Below the pieces are notes generated by a model, which was given only the letters and a program-made list of their open reading frames with translations, searched no databases and had not been told where the DNA came from. The position numbers and the translations under genes are program-made. A DNA stretch of 64,000 bases from Deltaproteobacteria bacterium (lineage in GTDB: Bacteria > Myxococcota_C > UBA6777): assembly GCA_006226375.1 (NCBI GenBank), contig SBHC01000035.1:1-64000 (forward strand). Reading direction: 5' to 3'. Below, one piece after another: positions 9,166-17,607 of this stretch (within the stretch, counting starts at the first letter, position 1; every line of letters starts with the position of its first letter).

Positions 9166-9300
9166 AAAACATGTTTTCCAGGGGTTGCCATGCGCTCGAT
9201 TTCTTCGATTGACTCGCCCGGTTTTCTGTGACACCTTTGTGACAGACGAAGCCTTCCTGTCTTGCGACAACACCCCACAACCTGTCGGATTTGTTTTTCG

Positions 9301-10530
9301 ATGCAACTACATTGTCCTGTTTGTGATCTTCAATGGCCTTTGCAAGCCCCCCTTCAATATGTCTGTACGGAGTGTCACGGGAACCTGGAAGTTCTCTATG
9401 ATTATGACAGCATTCGTGCATCATGGAGCCGAGAGTCGCTGCAGGGGAAACCATTTGACCTGTGGCGCTATCTGCCGCTTTATCCCGTCGAGCAAGCGAT
9501 TCAAGGTCCTCCTGTTGGAGGTACGCCTTGTTTTCAGGCTCCACGACTGGCGAAGCAGTGGGGTGTGCGGGAGGTTTGGGTCAAAAACGACGGGACGAAT
9601 CCCAGCGCATCGTTCAAGGACCGGGCGAGCGCGGTCGCGTTGCAATGGGCCAAAGAGAACGATTATCCGACCGTTGCTGCGGCTTCCACTGGAAACGCTG
9701 GCGCGGCTGCGGCGTTTTGGGCCGCGGTGTTGGAGATGCCCACCTACATCTTTCTGCCCGAGACGGCACCGCCCGCGAAAGTTGCCCAGTTGATGGCCTG
9801 TGGTGTGAACGTTCTTATGGTCCGTGGGACGTACGACCAGGCCTTCGACTTGTGCGCTGAAGCGTCCCAGAAGTTTGGTTGGTTCAATCGAAACACCGGG
9901 ACGAATCCGATCACACGAGAGGGCAAAAAGTCGGTCTCGTTTGAGATTGCCGAGCAAATGCAGTGGGACCCGCCCGATGTGATCGTGGTCTCTGTCGGCG
10001 ATGGAAACATCATCAGCGGCGTGGGCAAAGGATTTGATGAGCTTCTTAAGCTGGGATGGATTACCAAGCGACCCAAGCTTCTCGCCGTTCAGGCAGAGGG
10101 CAGCGCGGCTGTGACTCACGCCTGGAAGCAGGGGACCGCGATTCAGCCGGTCTCGTCCAACACTATCGCGGACTCTATTTCCGTTGACCTTCCTCGTGAT
10201 GGTGAGGCGGCCGTTCGAGCGATTCGTAACTCCGACGGATGGGCTGTGACTGTAACGGACGAAGCCATCTTGCAGGCGATCCCCGAACTGGCCCAAAAAG
10301 GCGGCGTGTTGGCAGAGCCCGCGGCGTCCGCTGTGTGTGCTGGGATGCACGAGGCGCACAAGGCAGGTCAACTGCAACACGATTGGCGCGTGCTTCTGCT
10401 GGTGACTGGGCACGGCCTCAAAGATATCGGTGCGATGCAGAAAAGTGTAGGACCACCCCCTTCCATTGCGCCATCCATGGAAGCGTTGGAGTCCTTCTTG
10501 CGCAATAGCCACAACCTGAAACAGGAGTAA
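9301..10530 (+). CDS. thrC: Threonine synthase-like PLP enzyme
   Basis: 409 residues. The N-terminus has a small zinc-ribbon (CPVCDLQW ... CTECHG), as in many threonine synthases of the plant/archaeal type. The PLP lysine lies in NPSASFKDRAS (K106) and the phosphate-binding loop is ASTGNAGAAAA. Threonine synthase converts O-phosphohomoserine to threonine. The start at 9301 keeps the zinc ribbon intact but has no clear ribosome site. The stop (10528-10530) is six bases from the YgeY-type gene, so the two are translationally linked. In E. coli the ygeY neighbour is ygeX, a diaminopropionate ammonia-lyase of the same fold type; sequence favours threonine synthase here, but a different substrate in this context is possible. 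Confidence 0.83.
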   Translation: MQLHCPVCDLQWPLQAPLQYVCTECHGNLEVLYDYDSIRASWSRESLQGKPFDLWRYLPLYPVEQAIQGPPVGGTPCFQAPRLAKQWGVREVWVKNDGTNPSASFKDRASAVALQWAKENDYPTVAAASTGNAGAAAAFWAAVLEMPTYIFLPETAPPAKVAQLMACGVNVLMVRGTYDQAFDLCAEASQKFGWFNRNTGTNPITREGKKSVSFEIAEQMQWDPPDVIVVSVGDGNIISGVGKGFDELLKLGWITKRPKLLAVQAEGSAAVTHAWKQGTAIQPVSSNTIADSISVDLPRDGEAAVRAIRNSDGWAVTVTDEAILQAIPELAQKGGVLAEPAASAVCAGMHEAHKAGQLQHDWRVLLLVTGHGLKDIGAMQKSVGPPPSIAPSMEALESFLRNSHNLKQE

Positions 10531-10535
10531 TGTTT

Positions 10536-11756
10536 ATGTGGAAAGACAAACTGGCGATCATTCAAGAGGAAGTGAGCGCGCAACGCGATGACATCATCCA
10601 GTTCTTGCGCGATATTTGTGCGATTCCCTCCATGGATTCACAGCTTCGCGAGGTCGGCCTGCGGGTCGAAGAAGAGATGAAGAAGCTGGGATTTGCCGAG
10701 ACCTTTTTCGATAGCATGGGAAACATCGTTGGCAAGATCGGTGATGGTCCCAAGATCATGGTGTATGACAGCCACATCGACACCGTGGGCCTTGGCGATG
10801 AGAGTGAGTGGGACTTTGACCCGTTTCAGGGCAAGATTGAAGACGGCTACCTCTATGCACGCGGAGCTTGCGACGAAAAGGGCAGCACCCCCGGTATGAT
10901 CTACGGTCTGGCGTTGGCTCAAAAGCACGGTCTTCTCGAAGGCTGGACTGCTTACTACTTTGGCAACATGGAAGAGTGGTGCGACGGAATCGCTCCCCAC
11001 GCGTTTGTCGAACACGAGAAGATTAAGCCCGACTTTGTTGTGATTGGTGAGCCCACATGCATGCGGACCTACCGAGGACACAAGGGTCGCGTGGAGCTTA
11101 AGATTGTGGCCAAAGGCCGAAGCTGTCACGCCGCGAGCAACCACCTCGGTGACAACGCAATTTACAAGATGCTGCCGATCATTGAGAAGCTCTCCAAGCT
11201 GGAGCCAGAGCTTGGCAACGACCCCTTCCTCGGACCGGGCAAAGTGACCGTGACAGACATGGAGGTGGACACCCCCAGCATCAACGCTGTACCCAACCAA
11301 TGCACCGTGTACATCGACCGTCGCGTCACCTTTGGCGAAGACCTGGATGATGTCATCGAGCAGATCCGCCAACTCATTCCCGAAGAAAACCGTGAACGTG
11401 GCGATGTGACCGTAGAGATGCTATTCTACGATGAGCCCAGCTACACCGGGTTTGTCTTCCCTGTGGAGAAGTACTATCCAGCTTGGGCGTTGGACGAAGA
11501 TCACGAGTTTGTGACGGCGTCGCAGGATGTACGTAGCCTGATTGGCCTCAAAGAGGAGCCGTCCGGCAAGTGGGACTTCAGCACCAACGGTATCTACTGG
11601 CGAGGCAAAGCAGGCATCCCATCCATTGGCTTTGGACCCGGTGACGAAGTGGATGCGCACACCGTCAACGACAAAGTCTCGTTGGAAGAAGTGGTCAAAT
11701 CCACCGAGTACTACGCGTTGTTGCCTGCAAGTCTGATTGACAAAGTGGGGAACTAA
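10536..11756 (+). CDS. ygeY: YgeY-type M20 family metallohydrolase
   Basis: 406 residues of the M20 peptidase/deacylase family, closest in feel to YgeY, annotated as 'selenium metabolism-linked' and found in anaerobic purine-degradation clusters. The first metal-binding motif is YDSHIDTVG, followed by ARGACDEKGS with the bridging aspartate and GNMEEWCDG with the catalytic glutamate pair region. IGEPTCM and GRSCHAASNH are later conserved blocks, the latter beginning the dimerisation domain. Two ATGs lie at 10530 and 10536; AGGAG at 10523-10527 is correctly spaced only for 10536. Directly downstream of the threonine synthase-like gene and followed by a strong terminator, so the pair forms one operon. 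YgeW lies 1.4 kb further on the opposite strand. Confidence 0.86.
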   Translation: MWKDKLAIIQEEVSAQRDDIIQFLRDICAIPSMDSQLREVGLRVEEEMKKLGFAETFFDSMGNIVGKIGDGPKIMVYDSHIDTVGLGDESEWDFDPFQGKIEDGYLYARGACDEKGSTPGMIYGLALAQKHGLLEGWTAYYFGNMEEWCDGIAPHAFVEHEKIKPDFVVIGEPTCMRTYRGHKGRVELKIVAKGRSCHAASNHLGDNAIYKMLPIIEKLSKLEPELGNDPFLGPGKVTVTDMEVDTPSINAVPNQCTVYIDRRVTFGEDLDDVIEQIRQLIPEENRERGDVTVEMLFYDEPSYTGFVFPVEKYYPAWALDEDHEFVTASQDVRSLIGLKEEPSGKWDFSTNGIYWRGKAGIPSIGFGPGDEVDAHTVNDKVSLEEVVKSTEYYALLPASLIDKVGN

Positions 11757-11824
11757 GGAAGGCAGAATGCTCTCCCCTCTCCCAGCACAAGCTAGGGAGA
11801 GAGGTTCTTGAGGTACGTTGAGGA

Positions 11825-11855
11825 GGCAGAGCGTTTGGAACGCTCTGCCTTTCTT
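11825..11855 (+). terminator. Rho-independent terminator after the thrC-ygeY operon
   Basis: Perfect 11-bp stem GGCAGAGCGTT / AACGCTCTGCC (11825-11835 and 11839-11849) with a 3-base loop, followed by TTTCTT. A weaker CCTCTCCC/GGGAGAG hairpin lies just upstream (about 11771-11806). Confidence 0.88.
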
Positions 11856-11857
11856 CG

Positions 11858-13108
11858 TTAACCTTGGGTGTAATCGGTGAGGCTATCGACGGTGCTGCGA
11901 TCGAGCCGTTGGGCAACAGCGACGGTGAGTTGGAGGGCTGTGAGGTAGTCTTGGATGTGGATGATGCTGTTGTGCGTGTGGATGTACCGAGCAGGCACAC
12001 CAAAGACCACCGTTGGAATGCCTGCGTCATGCAAATGGATGACCTTGGCGTCGGTGCCTCCGCTGCGTCGAACGGCCCACTGCACGGGGATGTTTTCTTG
12101 CTCGGATGCCTCTCGAACCACTTGGATCAGTCGACGATGTGCGATGGCGGTTGGGTCCATCAAGCGGACCTGAACGCCTCCGCCCAACACCGCCTGGCGT
12201 TCGTCTTTGGCCCCACCAGGAAGGTCATCTCCGGGCGTTCCTTCCATCACCAGGGCGATATCGGGCTTGGCAACCGCAGTCGCTGTTTGGGCTCCTCGGG
12301 TGCCGACTTCTTCCTGCACGGTGGCAGTCGCCAGGATGGTGTTGGGGTGGCCCAGCTTGGCCAGGGTCTGTGTTGCCTGGATGGTGAGGCCCACACCCAC
12401 CCGGTTGTCGAAGGCTTTGCACAAAAGGAAGTCAGGGTTGTGCATCCGGGTGAAGTTGGAGTCCGGGACAACGGTATCTCCCTGGCTGATGCCAAACTCG
12501 TTGGTGACTTGCTCTGCGCTGGTGGCGCCCACGTCAATGTACATCTTGTCGAGGGAGAGCACCTTCTTGCGTTCTTCCGGTGACAAAAAGTGCGGCGGCT
12601 TCGAGGTGATCACACCAAGCACTTCGTTTCCTGCCAATGTCATGATGCGGACACGGTGTGCCATCAACGAGTGTCCCCACCATCCTCCAAGAGGTGCAAA
12701 CCGAAGCAAGCCCTCAGGAGTGATGGAGTGAACCATGAAGCCCACCTCGTCCATGTGCCCGGTGATCATCACACGAGGGCCACCTTCTGCGCCGACTTGC
12801 TCGTAGACAAGACTACCCAGCTTGTCCGACTGGAAGTTGGCACCCAGCTCGTCGCGTACAATGTCACGCACTCCCGCTTCGTGACCAGGGGCTCCGTGCG
12901 CCTCGGTCAATCGTTGCAGCAGCGCAATGGAGGGAGCTGCCAAGTCCTTGAGCGCCTTGGGTGTCAAACCCTTGGCCTTGGTTGAGGTCTTCTTTGCCTT
13001 GGCGTTGGTCTTCGCCTTGGTCGTTGTTTTGGCCTTGGTTTTGGTCTTCTTTGCCTTGTCTTTGGACTTGCTGGCTTTGTCACCTTTGGAGCGTTTGGCT
13101 GCGGTCAA
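11858..13108 (-). CDS. M42 family metallopeptidase with a Lys-rich N-terminal tail
   Basis: 416 residues starting at TTG 13108: a perfect AAGGAGG lies five bases upstream, while the longer TTG start at 13129 would put that site inside the gene. Residues 1-45 are an almost pure Lys/Ala/Thr/Ser tail (repeats like KAKTTTKAK) resembling bacterial histone-H1-like tails. The rest is an M42 (FrvX/glutamyl aminopeptidase) domain: GHMDEVGF and KAFDNRVG give metal ligands, and VQEEVGTRGA holds the catalytic glutamates. The third ligand region reads VMEGTPGDD, with Glu where many members have Asp. Such enzymes form large shell-like aminopeptidases in the cytoplasm. It ends the minus-strand run downstream of YgeW. 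Confidence 0.88.
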   Translation of the reverse strand: MTAAKRSKGDKASKSKDKAKKTKTKAKTTTKAKTNAKAKKTSTKAKGLTPKALKDLAAPSIALLQRLTEAHGAPGHEAGVRDIVRDELGANFQSDKLGSLVYEQVGAEGGPRVMITGHMDEVGFMVHSITPEGLLRFAPLGGWWGHSLMAHRVRIMTLAGNEVLGVITSKPPHFLSPEERKKVLSLDKMYIDVGATSAEQVTNEFGISQGDTVVPDSNFTRMHNPDFLLCKAFDNRVGVGLTIQATQTLAKLGHPNTILATATVQEEVGTRGAQTATAVAKPDIALVMEGTPGDDLPGGAKDERQAVLGGGVQVRLMDPTAIAHRRLIQVVREASEQENIPVQWAVRRSGGTDAKVIHLHDAGIPTVVFGVPARYIHTHNSIIHIQDYLTALQLTVAVAQRLDRSTVDSLTDYTQG

Positions 13109-13113
13109 GTGAA

Positions 13114-13120
13114 CCTCCTT
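13114..13120 (-). promoter_or_regulatory. Ribosome binding site selecting a TTG start
   Basis: AAGGAGG on the minus strand, five bases before TTG 13106-13108. It decides the start of the M42 peptidase gene. Confidence 0.85.
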
Positions 13121-13168
13121 TGTGTGCAAGGGTTGCAGGCGTGGTTTGGCTTTGGTGTTCCCACTGTT

Positions 13169-14377
13169 TTATCGGGCGCGGCGTGGCTTCGCTTCGTTCA
13201 GCAGTTCACGCAGGATATCGGCCGGCTTGGCGAAGCGGCACATCATGATCATGGCGGCGATCACATAAGGCTTGTAGCTGGCTTCCCGGTAGGTGGTCAG
13301 TCGGTATTTCTCGAAGACATCGGCCGAGACTTCGCCTTGTTCGCAGCTTACACCGCTGATGTCGGCTGGGAGACAGTGCATGTACAGCGCTTCGCCGTTT
13401 TTGGTGCGCTTCATCATGTCAGCGTTGCACTCCCAGTTCTTGTGCTTGGCGTTGGTGGCCAGGCACTCTTCCTCAAGCGCATCGAGCTTGTCGGACTCGC
13501 CGCCTCGCAGGTAGGCTGTACGTTGCTCCATGACTTGGTAGGGAGCCCAGCTTTTCGGGTAGACGATGTCGGCGTCTTCAAAGGCTTCTTCCATGCTGTT
13601 GACCTGCTTGAAGGAGCCGCCTGATTCCTTCGCAAACTCGCCCGCCTTCTCGACGATATCGGGGAGCAAATCGTATCCTTCTGGGTGAGCCAACACAACA
13701 TCCATACCATACCGTGGGAGGAGGCCAATCAAGCCTTGGGGTACAGACAAAGGCTTGCCGTACGATGGTGAATACGCCCACGTTACCGCGATTTTTTTGC
13801 CTCGGAGGTTTTCCAAGTCGCCGAACTCGTTGCGCAGGTGCATCAGATCCGACAGCGATTGAGTGGGGTGGTCGAGGTCGCTTTGCAGGTTCACGACAGC
13901 CGGACGTTGGGGCAGAATCTTGGATTGGTGCCCTTCGGTCAGCGCTTCAGAGACTTCGCGCATGAAAGCGTCGCCTTCGCCCAGGTAGATGTCGTCGCGG
14001 ATACCGATGGACTCGGCTACAAACGAGATCATGTTGGCCGTCTCGCGGACGGTCTCACCATGAGCGATCTGGGTTTTCTTCTCGTCGAACTCAACCAGGG
14101 AGAGACCCAGAAGAGATGCGGCTGTTGCATACGCAAATCGTGTTCGTGTCGATTGGTCACGGAACAAAGAGATGGCGAGGCCTGTGTCGAAGACCCGCGT
14201 GGAGATATCAGCTTCCACCATCAGGCGGAGCGACTCTGCGGTTTCAATCACTCCTTCAATGGCGTCGAGGGGTTGCTCCCAGGTGAGGAGAAAGTCTCGA
14301 TTGTGGAGTCCAGTGTCGCGCTGTTGAAGGGAGAACAAGAGGGCTGATACCAACTCTTCGTAATTGTTTTGGGACAT
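13169..14377 (-). CDS. ygeW: Knotted carbamoyltransferase YgeW
   Basis: 402 residues, an aspartate/ornithine carbamoyltransferase relative with the YgeW hallmarks. DQSTRTRFAYA is the carbamoyl-phosphate loop, DLDHPTQSLSD contains the conserved HPxQ, VTWAYSPSYGKPLS lies in the knot region, and MHCLPADISG is the HCLP signature. YgeW occurs beside ygeX and ygeY in E. coli and anaerobes, in loci linked to purine or uric-acid breakdown; its physiological acceptor is unsettled. Here YgeY is 1.4 kb away on the other strand. The ATG at 14377 is preferred over the GTG two codons upstream; neither has a strong ribosome site. It sits 75 bases downstream of the histidine phosphatase gene. Confidence 0.9.
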   Translation of the reverse strand: MSQNNYEELVSALLFSLQQRDTGLHNRDFLLTWEQPLDAIEGVIETAESLRLMVEADISTRVFDTGLAISLFRDQSTRTRFAYATAASLLGLSLVEFDEKKTQIAHGETVRETANMISFVAESIGIRDDIYLGEGDAFMREVSEALTEGHQSKILPQRPAVVNLQSDLDHPTQSLSDLMHLRNEFGDLENLRGKKIAVTWAYSPSYGKPLSVPQGLIGLLPRYGMDVVLAHPEGYDLLPDIVEKAGEFAKESGGSFKQVNSMEEAFEDADIVYPKSWAPYQVMEQRTAYLRGGESDKLDALEEECLATNAKHKNWECNADMMKRTKNGEALYMHCLPADISGVSCEQGEVSADVFEKYRLTTYREASYKPYVIAAMIMMCRFAKPADILRELLNEAKPRRAR

Positions 14378-14452
14378 GTTCACTCACTTTCTACATGTAA
14401 AGGAGATCCAACGTTGCAACGGCTTAGGGGTTGCGGTGGTGTATTGGTTCTC

Positions 14453-15052
14453 TCACTCGTGACCGGAGTACATTTCTCCGGAGGGGACAACGATGGAACG
14501 AGCGGAGCGTGTGGAGGGTTGTATCTCCCAGGCTTCCGCATTCTTGAAAGTAACACGCTCGCCTTGCAAGCGGTGAAGGAGGGCGCCTGTGCCAATCAGG
14601 TGCATCACAAACAAGGGGACTTCTTGGGGAGAGCCTTGTTGAAGGATGCGGTCGATCGCAGCGAAGGTTCGTTCTTCCGCTTCGCGCAAACTTTCACCGC
14701 CTGGAGGCGCAAAGTCGGGGTCGCTACGGAAGGGGTGGGTCAGGTCGCTCCACATCTCTTTGATCTCGGAGCGTGCTTTGCCTTCCCACTCTCCAAGGCC
14801 GCGAGCCCGAAGGTCATTGACGATGGAGATCTGAAGGCCGAGTCGTTCGCCGACGATCAAGCCTGTTTCCAGGGCGCGCTGTAAGGGAGATGTGTAAATC
14901 TTGGTGATGCCGTGACCACGAAGGGCGTCGCCAGCTTCTGAGGCTTGCTGCTTGCCCAGGACTGCGAGGGCAACGTCTTTGGTGCCTTGAACCTTTCCTG
15001 CCACGTTGGACTCACTGGCACCATGCCGCATGATGAAGTAGCGTTCGATCAA
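14453..15052 (-). CDS. Histidine phosphatase (phosphoglycerate mutase-like)
   Basis: 199 residues from TTG 15052, chosen because AAAGGAG (15059-15065) is six bases upstream; the in-frame ATG at 15082 would bury that site. The catalytic phospho-acceptor is in IMRHGASESN, TSPLQRALET is the typical second block, and the conserved glutamate lies in RGLGEWEGK. LFVMHLIGTGALLHRL replaces the usual 'VsHGgxxr' motif and keeps a histidine. The family includes cofactor-dependent phosphoglycerate mutases and broad-specificity phosphatases such as CobC and GpmB; the substrate cannot be named from sequence. It is part of the minus-strand run between the LD-carboxypeptidase and YgeW genes. Confidence 0.87.
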   Translation of the reverse strand: MIERYFIMRHGASESNVAGKVQGTKDVALAVLGKQQASEAGDALRGHGITKIYTSPLQRALETGLIVGERLGLQISIVNDLRARGLGEWEGKARSEIKEMWSDLTHPFRSDPDFAPPGGESLREAEERTFAAIDRILQQGSPQEVPLFVMHLIGTGALLHRLQGERVTFKNAEAWEIQPSTRSARSIVVPSGEMYSGHE

Positions 15053-15117
15053 AGGGGGCTCCTTTCCAGAAAGCAGGCCCAAGGAACGGGTTGTCTTCCT
15101 GGCTTGTTAGTGCAAGA

Positions 15118-16050
15118 TCAGGAGACAACAGAGAGGGTTCCCGAGTGGGCATCGAGGGTGGCCGTTGCGCCCAGAGGCAACGTCCAGTTCTCATGGGTGT
15201 GACCAACCGGCAGATTGTAGAGTATCGGGCAGTCCCCAGGCAAGGACAAACGTTCCATCCAGAAGTGGCGGGGTTCATAGTCTTCGGTTTGGTAATGATC
15301 TTGAAGCGGTCCACCAAAGTCACCCAGGCCCAATCCAGCGATCGCATCGAGAGCCCCTGCCAAACGAAGTTGCTGCATCATACGGTCCAAACGGTAGGGG
15401 GCTTCGTCGATGTCTTCCAACACGAGGATGGCGTCTTGAAAGTTGGGTTGGTAGGGGGTTCCCAACAACGACACGATGAGGGCAAGGTTTCCGCCGATCA
15501 GGTGTCCCGTGGCTTTGCCCGGTCGCCAGGGGGTACCGGGTATGGGTGGGCAGATCTCTTCCAACGTTTTGCCAAACAACGCTTGTTTCAGACGATCCTG
15601 GCTTTCTTGCGTCCCTTCGTAGAGAAGGGGGCTTGCGACCATGGGGCTGTGAAAGGTGATCCAGTTGAGCTTTTGCAGCATCGCGCTGTGCAAGACGGAG
15701 ATGTCGCTGAATCCAAAGAAGCGTTTGGGATGCTGGGCGAGCTGGTCCCACGGGAGGTCTTCCAGCAACCGGACGGCCCCTGACCCTCCCCGCGCACAGA
15801 TCACAGCGGAGACGTCTTCTCTCTTGAATGCCTCCACCAGGGTGTCTTTGCGATTGGCGTCAGAGCCTGCAAGGTAGCCCCATCGCTCCAGGATGCCTGC
15901 GTCGTAGACCGGTTCCAAGCCCCAGCTTCGAAGCAGCTCGCAGCCGGCATGCAAACGTTCGACTTGAAAAGGACTGGACGGTGCGACTACGGCGATTCGA
16001 TCGCCCGGTTTGCATGGGGATGGCAGGAGCGGCTTGGATTCTTGCGGCAT
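15118..16050 (-). CDS. LD-carboxypeptidase (peptidase family S66)
   Basis: 310 residues, typical for LdcA/MccF-type serine peptidases. LdcA removes the terminal D-Ala from murein tetrapeptides during cell-wall recycling; MccF-type members cleave microcin-like adenylates. RIAVVAPSSP at the N-terminus, ICARGGSGAVRLL (the oxyanion region) and GFSDISVL with the nucleophile (S115) are visible. The C-terminal domain holds IGGNLALIVSLLGT and VLEDIDEAPYRLDRM, where the catalytic Glu is expected. AAGGAG stands seven bases before the ATG. The neighbours give no cell-wall context beyond general envelope genes, so recycling is the default reading. Confidence 0.9.
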   Translation of the reverse strand: MPQESKPLLPSPCKPGDRIAVVAPSSPFQVERLHAGCELLRSWGLEPVYDAGILERWGYLAGSDANRKDTLVEAFKREDVSAVICARGGSGAVRLLEDLPWDQLAQHPKRFFGFSDISVLHSAMLQKLNWITFHSPMVASPLLYEGTQESQDRLKQALFGKTLEEICPPIPGTPWRPGKATGHLIGGNLALIVSLLGTPYQPNFQDAILVLEDIDEAPYRLDRMMQQLRLAGALDAIAGLGLGDFGGPLQDHYQTEDYEPRHFWMERLSLPGDCPILYNLPVGHTHENWTLPLGATATLDAHSGTLSVVS

Positions 16051-16183
16051 GGAGGGTCTCCTTGATCTGAAAGGCTATTGGGTCAAACAGTCCAACGTGG
16101 AGACACAGCATAGGATTGTCTTGGAGGGGATTCAAGTTTTGGGAGGAGGTGCTGTTGGGAAGCAGGCTGGGGGCGAGGAAGGC

Positions 16184-16729
16184 CTAGGGGGCTTCACAGA
16201 GAGCGGCGCAAACGCCGATCGTGATGGCTCCACCAGGTGCGCTGCAGCATTTGGTGCCTTGGGGGCAGTCACTGTCTGCTTTGCAGGTGGCGCAGACATT
16301 GAATTTCTGCGCCTGACCGCCAAACTCAAGCTCGACTTCAAGGCACTTCTGGTTGCCACAACAGTCGCTGTCTTCTTTGCATTGGCCGAGGGCGTCCACG
16401 TTCCCTTTGCACTGTTGGCCGCCACCTGTCTCGCCAGATGTTTCGGTGACAGAGGTGCCTTTGTCTGCTGTCGAGTCTCCGCTGTCAGGCTTGAGCCTCT
16501 CACCACCACACAGTTGGTTCTCACAAGGCAGGTTGTCCCAACAGTCGGAGGTGGATTCACAGCGAAGGCCCAGCGACGAAGAGACAGGATTGGTGCACGA
16601 AATGACCGCTGCTCCTGCCAGCGAAACGAGGGTCAACACGAGGAGCCAGCGAAACAAAGGAGTCCAGTCCCGCTGCGGAAATGCGTTGTTCAAAGCGACG
16701 CCTTGGGAAGGGATTGACTTGCGTGTCAT
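16184..16729 (-). CDS. Small Cys-rich lipoprotein
   Basis: 181 residues with an N-terminal membrane segment (LLVLTLVSLAGAAVISC) ending in a lipobox-like cysteine. The mature part has Cys pairs of the 'C-x2-DSDC' type: CESTSDC, CKEDSDCCG, CKADSDC. These small disulfide units recur in other proteins of this window and are typical of myxobacterial secreted proteins. The middle is Ser/Thr/Gly-rich (SGDSTADKGTSVTETSGE) and probably flexible. No enzymatic motif is visible. It sits 87 bases downstream of the TetR gene and 133 bases upstream of the LD-carboxypeptidase gene, so co-transcription is possible. Confidence 0.8.
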   Translation of the reverse strand: MTRKSIPSQGVALNNAFPQRDWTPLFRWLLVLTLVSLAGAAVISCTNPVSSSLGLRCESTSDCWDNLPCENQLCGGERLKPDSGDSTADKGTSVTETSGETGGGQQCKGNVDALGQCKEDSDCCGNQKCLEVELEFGGQAQKFNVCATCKADSDCPQGTKCCSAPGGAITIGVCAALCEAP

Positions 16730-16816
16730 GGGATTGGCTTCCTTCTTTCCTTGTAAAAACGGTTCACACCTTGGCAGGCTTTCGCCAGGTTTGTGCGGGT
16801 TGCCGTTGGGTTTGGA

Positions 16817-17521
16817 CTAAGCCTCTTGCGCTTGGTTTGTCGAATTCGTTGAGGTCGCGGAGCACTCTGGGCGGATACGCCGCAAAAACAGATTGAGGAT
16901 ACGCTTCAAGATGGTGGTGTCTTTGGGCATCACACCCATGCGAAGTTGGATCGAAAGCCCGTTATGGAGGGCGAGGAGCAGATGCGCCATCAATTCGTGA
17001 TCCAGGCCTTCGGGTTCGGCGATATCCATCACGCTGAACATGGTCTGAACGTCTTGGACGATGGAGCGCTGGTGTTGTCCGATGCGTTCGTAAAACTGTT
17101 CTTGCTTTCCGCTGCGTTCGGCCTGGAGCCAAAACTCCATCAACACGTGGGAGAATCCGACCATTTGATCCCACTGCATCCCACCCTCGCTCTCTTCTTG
17201 GGGAGTCTCAAAGACACCCACTTCCGGAAAGTTGAGGAACAGCAGCTTAAAAAACTCTTCCAAGCGTTCGATGGGGTCGTTGACGGCTTCCAGCCGATGG
17301 CGGAATCCTTCTTCCACGTGGGACATCATCAGGTTGTAGACACCCCAGAAGATCTCGTCTTTGGTGGGGAAGTAGTAGTACAGGGTGCCTTGACCGATGC
17401 CAACGGATCTGGCGATCTCACCCAGGGTTGTTTTGTGGTAGCCCTTCTCCACAAACAACTCAAACGCTGCGGTGAGAATCTCACGATGGCGCTGTTCCCG
17501 GTCTACGATCTTGGGTGCCAT
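16817..17521 (-). CDS. TetR family regulator
   Basis: 234 residues from MAPKIVDRE. The N-terminal helix-turn-helix is clear: AAFELFVEKGYHKTTL, then IARSVGIGQGTLYYYF and the following helix. The remaining 170 residues form the variable all-helical ligand domain. The start at 17521 is typical for the family; a longer in-frame extension to 17608 would overlap the tolC stop. It is encoded just downstream of tolC in the same orientation, while the adaptor and pump genes diverge. The simplest inference is that it represses the tolC and adaptor-pump transcripts in response to a pump substrate; inverted repeats at 19334-19355 are candidate operators. Confidence 0.92.
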   Translation of the reverse strand: MAPKIVDREQRHREILTAAFELFVEKGYHKTTLGEIARSVGIGQGTLYYYFPTKDEIFWGVYNLMMSHVEEGFRHRLEAVNDPIERLEEFFKLLFLNFPEVGVFETPQEESEGGMQWDQMVGFSHVLMEFWLQAERSGKQEQFYERIGQHQRSIVQDVQTMFSVMDIAEPEGLDHELMAHLLLALHNGLSIQLRMGVMPKDTTILKRILNLFLRRIRPECSATSTNSTNQAQEA

Positions 17522-17607
17522 AATTCGATGAAACTTCCTGAAAACCTGGGTGGTCGATACATGTTCGACGAGAACTTGGGGGCGAACCAAGCGGGCGTTT
17601 GGACCCA

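Noticed and set aside
9421-10512. 363-residue minus-strand frame
   Set aside because: Antisense to the threonine synthase-like gene, no ribosome site.
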